A stretch of DNA of 64,000 nucleotides from Hyalella azteca (GCF_000764305.2 NW_025947620.1:144303-208302), one strand, 5' to 3'; positions 21,950 to 36,500 are shown, numbered from the stretch's first letter. Numbers and translations: made by a program. Notes: generated from the sequence alone by a model not told the origin.

Positions 21950-23821
21950 GACTTGAAATGCCGGCTGCTGGCGCGGTACTCCCAGCGCTGGGTCAAGTCG
22001 GTCTGCCAGAACCGCCTGCGTCTGTCCGGTGACCCAGCAGGCAACCCGACACGCTCAGCTGGTTAGTGGTTAATTGATCCCTACAATCAGAGAAATGAAT
22101 GGGACTTTGTCCATACAGCGATGCATTTTTTGCCCTTGTGCCCAGTTTGGTCCGACAAAAGGGCCTCTCGGTCATACGTTTACTCTCAGTTCGTGCTGTG
22201 GGTAAGACAGTGTGTCACTTTACACTAATATGAAAACGCTTGAAAACGTTAACTAATATTTGACACGTCGCCCTGTGGAAAAAGATGAATCGTTCTCTAC
22301 TTAAAATTAGATGCAAGTATGATTACGTTAAGGTGAACGTGTTAGACCCATGGTTCTCGACACAAGTAAAATACTGAATGAGAAGTTATCAATAATATTA
22401 ATCAGCAGAGTAGGAACAAAGCTTAAAGTTACTAAAGTACTAGTTAATCAGTTAACTGTCTCAGAAAGCGAATCAAAAGCATAGTCAGGTAATAGAGGCC
22501 AACGGGCACAAAGCAAAGAGATTAATTAATTAACCAAGACTCAAGAACTAAAAACTCAATACCTAAAGAGTAACTTAAGTCTATCCTAGGAAGTCCTTAG
22601 AAATTCGGCAATTGGTTGCCAGATCTTCGTAAGTATCCTGAGGACGGTGCGTCGCTCGGAAGAAGAGAAATAACATTAGCCTTTCTAATGTAAATATACG
22701 AAAGTAGAGATGGCTCGCAGATTAAGAATATTGGCCAGTTGATGCATTATATTGCACAACATTACATTGAATATAATTTTCTGAATGTCTTGCAGTATAA
22801 AGGAAATGTGTAGCTTATGAGTTATTAATTTATATTGAAGGCTTCGCTGTGACATCGCTCTGTACAGTCAGAGAACAAATGCTTGTTGTGCAGTTAACTC
22901 AAACGACCAGCACATTCCTTGCAACGTTCTCAGCTCTTACGATGATCGCAATCACTGGGAAATGTCCTTATCAAAGGATATTTTAAACTGCCATATCAAA
23001 ATATTTATTTTAACATGGCAGTTGTGGGCATGATTGCTGCCCCGCCGCCCCTCGTGAGGACGTCGCCCAGGCACTGTGCCGCCCTGCAGTGCCTCTGTCA
23101 GTTCATCGAGGAGCATCTCGAGTACAAGCCTCAGGGTCAGTGACACTTTGAAGTAAATGATAAGTTGTGTTATATTATTTTTTGTAGTTTGTTGACCCTT
23201 ATTTTAATACATTTATACTTGTTATTTATGGCTTTATTATAAATTATTTTAGCTTAGTTATAAAATTGTCACTGTGAACATTAGATTAAGATAAAAGATG
23301 GTATTTTTTACTTCTCTTTTGAAGATAAATTAATTTAATTAATTTTTTATTGATCAGTACTAAGCCAAATTATGGACAAGTAAATCGAGGACGAGCTGAT
23401 CAAATCGAGCTGATCGCGTCGAGCATGCCAGAGTATTTTAGGCCCTTAGCTAAAGAATTACAGATTTTCGCAATAAGTTTTATATGATTTATTACAATCT
23501 GCCCAATGGCACATAACTATTCACGTCTACATCAGAAAAGTAATATAATTATTTTAATGCGCTTTATGATTTCGGAGCTTCCCTTCAGCTGCTCCATGAC
23601 CTGCTCAGCGTCCATAAGATTTTAACAACAACCGAGAGACGAGCATAAATTGTTATGACTCAATTCATTCTTTTCATTCCCAAAAAACTAGGCTGTAGCT
23701 TTGAAAACATAACTTTATACAATATATTTTTTTCTGATGACTGAAAAAGTCATGTGTATTCTCAGGTAAATGTCTCTTCTGCATCGACATGGCGCAGTCA
23801 ATGCACGGGGGAGTGCTTTGA
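21950..23821 (+). CDS. alternative C-terminal exons (form 2) of the TMEM268-like gene, copy A
   Basis: Three exons: 21950-22061 (phase 0 to 1), 23022-23135 (1 to 1) and 23766-23821 (ends TGA). They encode CRLLARYSQRWVKSVCQNRL, then RHCAALQCLCQFIEEHLEYK, then GKCLFCIDMAQSMHGGVL. This parallels form 1 (LLARYSQRW, CLCQYIESHL), but the ending with C-x-x-C looks closer to vertebrate TMEM268, which also ends with a Cys-rich motif after its C-x-C-Q-L-I segment. Joined to exons 1-8, form 2 gives 456 residues. Polyadenylation signals AATAAA follow at 23928 and 23939. The separate exon structure suggests alternative last exons rather than a second promoter, since no start or signal lies upstream. RNA data would decide which ending is used. 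Confidence 0.7.
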
Positions 23822-26800
23822 TTCTACCCAAAGTTGGACCATCACGACAGTTCCTGGCTGACGTCGTGCTGCTCTTCCTTGTGCCTCCTCGAGTCATTGT
23901 CGGGCCGATCGCCTTGATTATTTATATAATAAACTAATAATAAACTATCATTTCTATGATAAACGGTCTTCCGCGAAAGCCAGAGCTTCCAAATCGCAAT
24001 ATTCCAACTCCGATTTTGTTTATACTTAAGTGCACGAAAATTATTTGGATTATTTGAATTAATTTTAGTAACTCAAGTATTATAAATTTTCAAATGATTC
24101 CGTCCGTGTGAAGTGTATTAATTCATAAGTTAATGAATAAGTGTGGTTGAAATAGTGAATCTCAAGTGCGAATAATCGGCTCACCACATCCAGCATGATC
24201 GTGTAAACTGTATCGCAACCAACTGGTAGTAGATATTTTTCGTAGATTCTACCCAATATTTTTCTGACTGAGTTTCGGTAATTTCTCAGCATTTGGTTGC
24301 ACTGAATCTGAGAAATGTGCGTGCAGTTTCCTTCAATTTGAAACGCATGAATGACTGTTTATTTTGTTTCTTATATTGTTATGTAGTAGGCCAAAATTAT
24401 AACATTTGTTATATTGTAGGCCAATACCAACCAAATCAGAGGACTAATGTTGAATTACAGGGCTATGTATATTTAGCGGGTATAGCAAATGTTGCCTTCG
24501 TGTTTGACGCGTAGAGAATTATTTCTGTTAATCCAGCTTATACGAGAGTGTAATTCTTTTGCGAACAAGTGTGTTCTCAGTTCGCAAAACTGTTCTCACG
24601 AACACTGGGACCGTCTGATGAGAGCGAGCGTCTGGTAGCTGATTGAGAACATCTCTATGCTGGTAGTTGAAAATTAGCACATTTAACAAGCAATTATCAG
24701 AGGACGAACGCTCAGAGGACGAACGCTACCAGAGGACGAACGCTACCTAATAAAATCTCTCTTGTTCACGACAACCGGAAAAATTTCGATCATTTTCCAA
24801 GAGAAAAATATATTTTTCAAATATTCGTCAGTTTTTTCTGTCCCTTCGAATTTCTAATCTGTAAATACAATGCAAATTAACATCGTCTGGCCTGGGTCGC
24901 AGAGCGATATATTGAAGCATCCGCCGAGGCTCGCGATGGCGACGACACCTGTATTATGCTTTATCTGTATCCATTGCGGATCATGGTGTTAGAAAGGGTG
25001 ATGAAGCAATGCGTTCAGTCAACGTTATTAAATGTATAACTTTATGTCTAGATAGACGCATGGGGCGGATTTTAATTGATTATATTATAAGTTGAATGAA
25101 TTGATTCTACGTTACAGCTAAAAAGGTAATAAGAATAAGGTTGGTACGGTCACTAAAAATGCAACGCGTATTATAAACTAAGAATTTCAACATTGAGTTG
25201 CAAGTGAACCGTATCTATGGTAATGTTTCTACTTTATTTAATTGAGGGCAGAATTTATAGGAACTTAAAATGCATAAACGATTACGAATTTTTTTCGACA
25301 TACTGTATTATGTCCGTATTCCCACCAAAATATTTGACCAGATTTTAGTTTTTTAACCAAAATAAGCCAAATAATTTTGTTATTTTGATCAACGTAACTT
25401 AACAGCTTTTTTGTTGCAGATCTGTGTATGTGAGTGAATGTATAATTTAAATACAGAGATCAATATTTTTTATTGTGTCCGAAAACAATTTTGAAACTTA
25501 TCTATTAATTTAATGACTTTTGTGCTTTGTGACCACCAATCACTATATTTTACGAACGCTGAACTATACTCCTCACGCGCCATTCTGGAACAAATTATAC
25601 TATCGTATACATAAGTTTCAAGGGTAAATGTCTCACGATACCTTTACATTCTCAAATGTAAATGGATTTATGGATCATGCAAATGTGTGATATCTCCAAC
25701 GTTCTTAACTGAACTGAGTTGCGTATTATGAAACTTTTGTTACAAGAAATGAGAAATGCGGCTCAAGATTAAGGATGTTTATGCAATGATTGATCACCAT
25801 GTTTATTACAATTTTAATTGCAACATAAGGTAAGTAAAACATTGTTGACTTATGTTTTCCAAAATATATGCCAACAGTATTAGAAATTCTCAACAACGTT
25901 AGTTGTATTTAATTGTATATTTTGGCAACCTGTTGTAAACCGTGTACGGTTATATAAAAATATGTTTTTGACAGTATTCATTATCCGATTATTGACATGG
26001 AGGAAATTTTTATAAATTCTTTGTAACTATTCTATTTTACAACACTTCTCTTTCGCTTCACTTATTGTTGTTTGTTTGTTTGTTTGCCTCTCTGATACAA
26101 ATCTTATAATCGATATTTAACACACCTGTCCAATAAATCTGAAATTTTGCACACTGGCGTAAAGTCAGAGACATTGAATGATTCAATTGACAGCATAAAT
26201 CATTTGAAAAGATAATTTTTTTATTATTAAAAAATTTAGTTTAAAAATTTGAAACTAAAATAAGAGATTCATTGTACATGTGTAACATCGGAGACCCCGG
26301 CCTCTTTAGAAATGTGGTCTTTAAAAAGTACTTTATTAATGCATACTATTATTGATCGACTAAAGTTCATAGTGGTCTCCTTAATGTCACAGAAATGGAC
26401 CGAAATGATGAATACATAGTTTTGACTAACGAAATATTTTTCTGTAAAAAGTTTCCCATATGCGATCTGCAATTTTTTGCGCTCCATAGAGTCCTGATAT
26501 GTACCACTGGTCATTTATGGCTTGATGCAATAGCATTATTATGCCTTGATGTAATTTATGCAGAATGCGATAGGGTTCAACAACTCCTGAGAGATAGTGA
26601 GTAATGTAATTAGCTTATGAGAAAATCTTCTTGTGCAATCATTGATAAAGTTACGAAATAAATGTAGCCTTTGTCCCCCTCGTACATTGTATCAACAATA
26701 CACAAGAGTCTGTATGAGATAGACAAGCAAGCTCGTGATTGATGTCGCCGTTATCTTTGCAAGTGTTCAAGACACGAGGCGCTCACGATGGCTAACTCGA

Positions 26801-29800
26801 GTGGGCCGGGGCTTGATAAGCTAACCCTCATATCGAAAATTCGGTGGGAATTTTTCCTAATTGTTGCAGATGTATTTAACGTAGGTGAAGAATTAAGATT
26901 TCTTGTGTAAGCAGCCTTTCTGTACGAGTCAGTGAAATTTTCATAATTTGTGTCTCTGTACTAATTCAGAATAGTTAGCTGCAGAGATAAAACCAATAAA
27001 ATTATCTCTATAATCTGATCTATAGTGTCAATGGGCATGAAATGACAGGGGCGATGAAGTGAAAGGCGATGTTCTCTCACAGATAAAATTTCTTGGTTTA
27101 GTAAGATTTCTGGATTTGAATATTTTGGGCGGTTGGGAACGCTCCAATAGGAGGCTGTTGTGTGTTTTGAAATCTTCAGTCTAGTAAAATCAGGCAGGCG
27201 AAGTTTAGAACAGCTAACAGTGAAGAAATATTAGATGTATTCGAGGATACTGCTTCTTTATTCTAGAAGTTATGTGTTCAAATATTACCATGAGTAAATA
27301 AAGTTCTAAGTTTGTTACGAATCAAAGCTTTTTATTTGATTAATAATTTATCAGGTTTAATACGAGTATTCAAACGGAACATTACTTTTTTTATTTTAGT
27401 TGAAAATTTAACACTCATAACAAAATGTTAATGTATTCTGCATTCTAATGTAATGTAAAATGTGTAATTTTATTCTAACTTCACCTCCTGTGCAATTTCA
27501 GCTCTATAAATTGAGCAATGAAATCGATCATTTCATTTATAAACAAGTGTTTTTCTCACTTTCAGTGGAATCCGCTTTCCATGTGATCCCTCCTGACGTT
27601 CAAAATAATGAATGAATAAATATATCATTGAATAATGATATATGAAGTTTTCGCTTAACTTTTTTTCCAAACTCCCGCTCCAAGTTGGAGAAATTGTTCG
27701 TAAAAAACTTTGCTTTTTATAATTCTTAAGAAGGTCAAGGGATACGTCCGCCACGAAATTTGCAGTGGTTTAAACCTTTTTTTCGTGGAAACAGAAATTG
27801 TGTTTAGTACTTAAAGAGAGTTTATAAATAAACTTGCTTGTAAGGCTCAGGTTAGCTCGTTAAGAAGAAAGGAAAATACACGTGCAGCTAAAGTAGATCT
27901 ATGCTATAACTATTTATTGTCCTATTTTTTTCTTTCATGATGTTATTCTATTGTATTAGTGAAAAACTCTTCGATAAAGATGACATAGCTCGAGTGCACA
28001 GATAGCAGAGCTTGTACATCGTCCGGTCGTCGAAGCACTGTCAGTTGCTGTCTCGTGCTCTATCATTGACGTCGTTGGCTGAAGCTTCAACAAATACATC
28101 AACGCTTATAAGGCACAATTCATTGAAGGTAATATATTGGTTATTGGATATTTGGCCATAAAATGAGCTATCCTTGCCCCTCGGTACAGGTCAATAAAGA
28201 TATGAATAAAAACTTACAAGAATAAGTGCATGATAGACTTTATATAAATAAATTATATTATTAGTAGCTATTTTAAAATGGAGTTTTACATTTTTTTGCA
28301 GATGCACAAAATTTATTTCTTTGCAACATTTATACGCTAAAATGTTCAACAAATTAACAGGGCAGGAATGCTTCAATTTATTTCTTTACCTTGATATTAA
28401 CCACATTTAGTCACTACTACTTCATTACTACTATGTGTATTAATTATTTTCATTATAAATTTACATAAATTTTCAAATAGATTCCTGATTTATTTTGACT
28501 ACATTCAATTCGAATATGACGCATGAATGCCCCAATTTGACGCATGAATGCCCCCACTTGAATATTTTGTAATTCATTCATTTATCTCACAGACAATAAC
28601 GCTCATCAAAGTTCAACCATATAACAACTCCAGAGTTTTTCGCATTTCGCTGCCTTGCCTACTCGCCAATATATCTCCCACAAAATTGCAACAGAAATAA
28701 ATGATAAAACGAAGATTTTTCGTTTCTAAACAAATTTAATAACAGCAGCTCGAGTCTGCATGATGCGTTGACAACTTTGTTCAGCAAAAATATCTCTTTT
28801 GCTTACAATATGGACAATGATTTTTCTACATATTCATTTTGGAAAAGATGGTATACCGCATTTCATTTACTCAAACTGTTTTATTACTTCGCTTGAAAAT
28901 TATAAGCGAATAATTTCACATCGTTTTCCCGTTTCGTAGCATTCAAATATCGATTTCAGGAAAAATTCTTATTCGAGGTCGAAATTAGGATAACTTCATA
29001 TCTCCCGTATATAAATATCTGCATCATAGATTTGTTGACTGAATCATGCATAATAATAGAAACAAAACACTCAAGTTCTGAGTTCATAATGCAAGGTTCA
29101 TGCAATCGTTCTAGTACTGATTGCGCATGGGTCACTTGTGCAAATAGAACACGGCAACACGGATAACATCAGAGATAACAAAATTCAACTCGCACGTGGC
29201 TGGCGTTGAAGCTTTGCGAACATATGATAACTATTACGAACATATGATTATATAAAATATATAAAATAAATATATTATGTATGATTATATAAAATACATA
29301 AAATATATTTACGAACATATGATTATATAAAAACCATATAACATTAATGCACGCGCGAGTATCACACATATAAAAAAACTGGTTATTATTCATTGTTACC
29401 AATGAAATAACTTTGTAAAGTCATTGCACAAGTTTTGTTGTAAAGTAAAATTTGAGTCTCTATCTATCTACAAACTTCAACTAACACAAGTGCACTCTCA
29501 TAGCAAAGATATTTCATGCCTTTATACGAACGCTGTTTTGATGATTACTTTGCTATAAGATGTCTAAGAATGTAATAATTCGTTAACGGTTGCCTTATAC
29601 TGATTTGCTGTTTTCATTTTCCGTACACGGTGTTGGAAATTTTTTGTTTCATTCTTCACTTTAATTTCATTGTCATAAAAATAAAATTTTAGACAACTTG
29701 AAGTTAAAAAATAAAATTCTAGACAACCTATCTTTGTACGCGATAGATAATCCCTATTCTTGATAATCCCATTTACCTCAATGCCTGATTACTCTTGGAT

Positions 29801-30545
29801 TACCCTTAACTACCCTGAGAATATTTCTTTTACTTCCGTTCCCGGTTCTTCCAATCTAATTAGAACTAATTCCAATGATAATAATCAACGAAGATAATTG
29901 TAAACAAATCAAAACTCAGTAAAAGCTCCCACTTAGAATGAATTTCTTTCTACCTAACTTCCGTTTTGAAGCTTTAAGGCAATTTTTTCTTTTATGGTCC
30001 ATGATTTCCCTAACAAAATACAAATCGAATAAAATTTCCACAAATAATATTTAGCTTCTATACAAAATTTAATTTAAAAATCGTAAAAAAATAAATTTCC
30101 TTCTAAATTTGGAACTGGATTTAAAATAGAATTTTAAATGCAGTTGGAATAATAATTTGAATTTTTGAAATTGAAAAGGAAATTGTATTATTTTGTTACA
30201 TGTGTGTTCGAACGGATCTTTCTCATATTATTATTTTAGTTCGAAAATTAGCAAATATGTATCTGAATATGGGATTGCAAATGAAAGTTTTGCTCTAACG
30301 GAATTCCCCAAGATTGAGAATTTTTTTCGAGGGCAATTCCGGGGTCAAGCTGGCACTAAAGACACTAAAAAGATATTTGACACTAAAAAGATGTTCATTA
30401 AAATTAGTCATGTTCTATACTTCAAATGACGAAATCTCTTGTTTTCTTTTCTTTTCAAATTTACCTGTATTTAATATTGTAATTACATTGAAATACATTG
30501 TCGAGCAGAATCGATTGGAAAAGCGCAGGCAGCATCAAGTTCAGG
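23822..30545. other. non-coding stretch of copy A between the TMEM268 exons and the secreted gene
   Basis: AT-rich, counterpart of 47995-56195 in copy B. A frame at 24293-24514 has a longer relative at 48466-48819 in copy B, but copy A has a TAG where B has CGG, and nothing resembles a known protein. A dispersed repeat lies at about 26130-26335. Confidence 0.55.
26130..26335 (+). repeat. dispersed repeat, about 200 bp (three copies in window)
   Basis: A segment starting near AAATCTGAAATTTTGCACAC, containing AAAGTCAGAGACATTGAATG and TGTAACATCGGAGAC, and ending near GGCCTCTTTAGAA. The duplicate lies at about 50985-51195 and a third, inverted copy at about 49475-49670. The inverted copy shows that this is a mobile repeat family, not just part of the 26-kb duplication. 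Confidence 0.7.
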
Positions 30546-33500
30546 ATGATGTGGCACACCACGCTGGGCTCTATTCTGCTGCTGGCAGCCACATGTATTA
30601 TGGCTGGAAGAGCTGGTGAGTGATGGGTACCTAGAATGCTAGTAGTAAGAACTGGAATGCTTTCTGTTATGCAACTGCAGGAGTAAATTGTGCGTTATCA
30701 GGCTGCATGCATGGCTCTGAGACTGTTGTAGATGATGTAGAGGTGCTGTTAATGCGGCTGCCGGGTATTAAAATTATACAATGTATGATTTGCAGGCGCT
30801 AGAGATGAGTAGTGCGGTGTGTCTTGCTGCTGCTGTTACTTGGGGGTAGCTTTCTTATTACATAGTTAGTTACTGGTGCACTTGTGCCATCAGAATTTGA
30901 GTGAAGATAATGAGTGGTGTCGTGTACTCAGTACTATTGCTGCAGCCGATGGTGAGTGGTGTCGTGTGCTCAGTGCTGTTGTTGCAGCCGATGGTGAATG
31001 GTGTAGTGTGCTCAGTGCTGTTGTTGCAGCCGACGGTGAATGCATGGTGTCGTGTGCTCAGTGCTGTTGTTGCAGCCGACGGTGAATGGTTACGTGTGCT
31101 CAGTGCTGTTGTTGCAGCCGATGGTGAATGGTGTCGTGTGCTCAGTGCTGTTGTTGCAGCCGATGGTGAATGGTGTCGTGTCCTCAGTGCTGTTGTTGCA
31201 GCCGATGGTGAATGGTGTCGTATGCTCAGTGCTGTTGTTGCAGCTCTAAGGTGAGTGCATGGTGTGGCACGTCGAGTGCTGTTGCTGCAGTAGATGGTGA
31301 GTGGTGCGGTTAGTTTAAGGGAGTGACGTTGATTGTACAGATGTGATACCTTGAGTGCTGATTTCTATTATTGAGAGTTATGCATTTTATTTATTAAGTA
31401 ATAACGTTCAAGTATTTATTATAATGCCCTCAAATAACAGTGCAACGCTCGGTACATTCAATCCTTTTGTACCTTTCATTGGAATTAATGGTGGCGTTGT
31501 CCGATTATCTTCGTTACCAGGAAACTTTTCAAATAAGACCAAGAATTTATGTCATTGAGTATATTAGAAGTTTGGCATTTGAAAATTAGAATGGGTTACA
31601 CCATTCAAGAAAAAAAAAATAAAAATTTGTTTATCAATGAAAAGGAAAATCTTATTCAAAACCAGCATCAAGTTTAATAGTGCGTTAACAATTAAATAGT
31701 GAAAACATTTACCCTGATTCTCCGCATTTTGAAGTGTAGCTCACAATGTCGTACACAGTCACCGTTGAGAATTTTGTCATCACGAAGATGGATTGGACAT
31801 ACGATGGAACGACAACCACGAGTGTAGTGTGTAGAGAGAAAGATTTTCTGGACGTGGAGAGCTTCATTCTTGAGGTATCACCAACACCGTCAGGTGATCA
31901 AATATGTAAGTAGCCAGTGCATTCATTCTAATTTCCAGTGTAGGATTTGGGATTATGCGATTGAGATGCTACTGTAGGGGCGTTCAGAGTGCCCAAAAAT
32001 AAAATTAGATATGAGAAGAGTGCTTGAAACAAACTGAAACACGTATCGAAACATATGAGAGTGATGGTAAAAAAATGCATGAACACTTAACATTGGCATT
32101 TATTATCTTGCCCTAATTATTGGGTACTGAAATAATATGCATTGCGTAAATTATCGGTCATTGCATTTATTACCGTCAATCTTAAGATTGATAAAGAACT
32201 TTACTTAAATGCCTATACTATCATTGCCGTCAATTTATATTACATATACGCATATTAAGCTGCATTGCAGTTCATTTAGAAATAGCAGTTATCAAAACCA
32301 CTTGTGAAGCTAATAAAGAAATTTCAAAATTCATTGGAACATTAATGAATTCAAATTGTGGCCAATCAGAGGCTTAAATCTGGTTACGAATTCCAACTAC
32401 ACAAATATTTATCTGTTCAATTAACTTTCAACAGTGTCATGAAATCCAGGTTTTCAGTTTACAGTGTATAGCTCTCAAATGATGATAAGAATGTAAACAA
32501 ATTAAAAAAACATTTTTTTGTATCAAATAATAAAGTTTTCCTCAATCGGCTTAGCAAAACCATTATTGAGTTAAGTTAAGACTTAGTTGATTGATTTATT
32601 TGATCCTTACTATAAGTTTGCCTTCGTACTAAGGCTGATTGTCGTTTCTTCAGCATACCCTGGTACGGTGGACACTGATACAAAGTGTGCAGTATTTACC
32701 TGGACTGAGGATTTCCTGCCTTCCTCGACTGTAAGAACATATAAGCTCTTTTTTGTGACGAATACCGGAGCGACAGAGAGAGGAGTAGTAACTTATTCGA
32801 TGACCTGTAAGTTATTGAAATTTGAAACATGTCAACACATAATATGCACTGCGAGTAAAGAAACTTTTCTTAGTTGAGGAGGCGCTTATTTTTATAGTTT
32901 TTCATTCGTGCATGTACTAGATTGTAATTTTATTAAAAGTTAGCTTAAACTATTGCTCATATTTTATATTTTCCTGAAACCTCAAGTCATCTTCATATTT
33001 CCACTTTATTTAATACTAATTTCAGACACCGTCTCTCAACTGAGCTGCTATGGAATCGAGTACGTGCGACTCAGTTTGGATACTGGTCATCTGACGGTTG
33101 TCACCTGCCCCGCCTCAAGCCCTTCTAACGACCCGACGTCGCCCTCCATTTGTTATGCGCCAAAAGATACAGACACTGTGTGTGCAGATCAACTGGACAC
33201 TAACTCACTCAATACTATTGTCTGCGTGCCAATACCGACACCGGTCACTGTTGCTCAACCGACAACAGGTATGTTCAATCATAATCTCGTTGTCAAATGT
33301 AAGAAAATTTCATAATGCATTACAAAATTAAAATTACCTTGAAAAGCGGTTGCTTATCGCAGCCAAAGTGATGCTCAGATCAATGAAAGAAGGTAAGTTC
33401 TTATACCTACATATCTTCATGTATATTCAAGATAAATGAAGTTAATTCAGGTTATAAATGCCGTATTAATTCAATCAACGCCAAAGCTTGCGAGAACTAA

Positions 33501-36500
33501 TAACGGCATTTAATGTAATCTAACTATTTAATGAAGCAAGTAATTATTTTGCTGGCTCCTGACGGTAATTAATGTCTCCACATTAGTGATCAGAAATAGA
33601 CGGTTGGATTGAAAAACAAAATTAAAAAGCAGCATTAAATGCACTGATTCTAATTTTCCTATTATTAATCATATCTCATCACCCTCGGCACGAGCAAAGG
33701 ACAGCAGTAACGGTGGAATCATCTTACTCAATCTGGTGAACATTACATACTCCGTCAGTGTTTTTCTATAGATCACTTTGATGTATGGTAAAGTGAGTCT
33801 TTAGTTAACTTCGCGGCCGGAGCGTACGTGTACTTTCCACTCATACGCCACTTAATTAATAACCGACTTAACTCATAAATGTCACATTCACAACATCAAC
33901 CTCGAAAAGATTACTCTTCATGGAAGATATTCGTTATCATCAGAAATCGATGGCAAGTCAACTAATTTTGAATAAATTATTCCTCTGCGAAATAAGTAAA
34001 GCAGTCGCTTATGTGTTCAAATTTAATGCTTGCATTGTCTCTTTCCATTCGCTGTCATTGATGGGCAGTCAGTATCGTTCAACAGTGGCTTAAAAATTTC
34101 AGAATCATTCAATAATGACTAAAATAAAATTTCCATTTCTATAGTATGAAAGGCATTAATTATATCCGTAGAAACATTTCTCTGTTAGTGTGTACCATTA
34201 GAAGAGTGTTTAGAGATTAGAGTGTTGAGATTCATCGCCTCTGTACACTGCTTGCACTTGCAGCGATATAATTAAAATTACTCCATTATACGTATGAGAA
34301 AATTTTGCTTTGATGCAACATTTTATGCACAGCTTCCTATTGGTTGTGTTTTCTTCTGCCTATCTCTCGTACCTACTCCTACTATTTTTTGATTATCTAT
34401 GGCATGGTTTTAGCCGAGCGTCTAACATTTTGAGTTTCACTTAAATCCTTCACTGTAATTAGTCCGAACTATGAAACTATTCCCGTTTCCATTCCTACTT
34501 CCCCTGCGTACACTTCGTAACATACCTTGTTACGTAGTGCAGCATAAATATATATAAATATAATATAAATAACTAAATATATATATTTATAATTATATAA
34601 ATAAATATAATATAAAATATAAATATATGTAACATTATATCTAGAATACCTTGCTAGTTACCATCTCACGATACGTAAGTAGGAAGTTACGTCGACTAAA
34701 CTGTTTTTCATGGGTCTGAAACTATCACGGGCCTTTGGCGCAATTTCAGAATTAAATCCTTTCATGTTAATTTTATTTCTTCGAAAATAACCATATTTTG
34801 TATAAATTCCAACTAGCTTCTGTAGTAAACCTGATCATACAACGCAATAAAGTAAACAATAAAGGAAAACGAGTAACTAAGTAACTTACTAATTAGCTTT
34901 GCATCCTTACTATACCATGTTAAAATTAACGGGGTTATGACAAATGATCTAGTGTCAATTTAAACCCAACCACGAAACGCCAATTGACTGTAGAATTCTA
35001 ATTATTTCATGAATTCTTTCGCCAATCGAATTCTAAATTTTCGTTTCCACAAATCTATCCTTCTGTCATGATGTATTAAAAATTAGAACCCCGAGCTCAA
35101 GAACACAAGCAGACAATTGGCAGCTTGTGGAAACTATTACCTAAGTCGAGAATTTTTTCCACTGTTAAAACTATCAGAAGTTCAATTGAGTTTTTTTTTA
35201 AAACCATAGTTTGATAATGGAATTGGGATGAGAGTTGCCCGCCAGTCAGCCCTCTTTTAATATATTAATAAATTATATATTAATAAGCTTGCCAACCGGC
35301 AGCCATTTATTGAAAAAAATCGCTTCTCCTTATTGGAAATCTAATTATTTTTAATTAAAAAGACGTTCACTGCGATAACATAAATCCAAATAAAAAATGG
35401 ACCTACATCCTAAAAACGGGAGCAAAAGTACAGACACTCGGGATAATTAATATATATTGTCATCTTGTTTTCCTTTTACACCTTTGTTCTCAACATCTTA
35501 ATCCATTCTAAGCCTTCACGCATTCGCCACATATCTCTTAACACTTTCAAACAGAGCCACAGTTGCCACTCAGACAAATCCACAATGGTTCAAAATCTAC
35601 TGCTCACTTGTTCTCTAGCACCCCAATCTATTACTCTGCCTCCCCTCCTCCCACAGAATCACTGTTTCTCACACGCCTCACATTCCACCATAAGGTGCCT
35701 CATAGTCTGTTCCTCATCCCAATTGCAAATGAAACATCATCTCCTATGTCATTCCTTCTGTACGTACGTACGTTCAAATAGCAACCCCTGCTATTTGTGG
35801 CACATTGTTCTCATTGAAATAAACGGCGTAGTATGAAGTTTGCAAAAGCAAATAATACAGTATGTACTATGTAGGGACAGTAGAGCTAGAGGTCATTTCA
35901 ACTTCATTGTACATTGCGTTGAATTACAGCGAGTGGTGTTAGTATAGTTCTTATGCATAATACTGTAGAATGAATGTTGTTACTTTAGAAGAGAATGATT
36001 TTGAAAGCTTACGCATCCCGAGTCCAAATAATATATTCTAATTTTCAGGGAAGCTTGGATCCTTAGATCTGATGGCCCAGAGCAGCTTGCTGTATTGGAC
36101 ATTCATACTCGCTTGAAGAATTGGTAATGATGTTCCAGTTGCGTTTCTTGCTGGGTTCAGAGCATCGTGACTCTTATCCGCAAAACGTAACCATTCGTAC
36201 AGTTGACGATTCATATAGTGCAGAAATAGCTGGTTACCAGCTGCCTCGCGGTTGCTGTCAAGAAACCAAATGAAAGACCAAATTTGCTGGCAATGTTACG
36301 GGAGAGCGGGTAACTACTAATAATTACGACAGAGCTGCCTAAGCGCTCATTGTCCCCGGGCAGGAGACGCTACTGGTACGAGGGAGGACGCATACAATAA
36401 AACCTACTAAGGCACAAGAATAAAATTCAACCCGAATTTTTATTCAATTTAGACCAGAAACAGACAAATATAAATACCAGCTACCTACTTCTTTGGCTCC

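Noticed and set aside
24293..24514. Frame shared with 48466-48819 as a conserved small gene
   Set aside because: Similarity is no higher than in surrounding non-coding duplicate sequence, copy A has a stop where copy B does not, and no family resemblance was seen.
30876..31254. Val/Leu/Cys-rich repeat proteins
   Set aside because: Several frames are open at once because the minisatellite unit is 42 bp; it lies within an intron.
31746..31758. ATG of MSYT as the true start of the secreted protein
   Set aside because: The phase-1 acceptor TACACAG within this stretch joins exactly to the signal-peptide exon in both copies, so the bases before it are intron.
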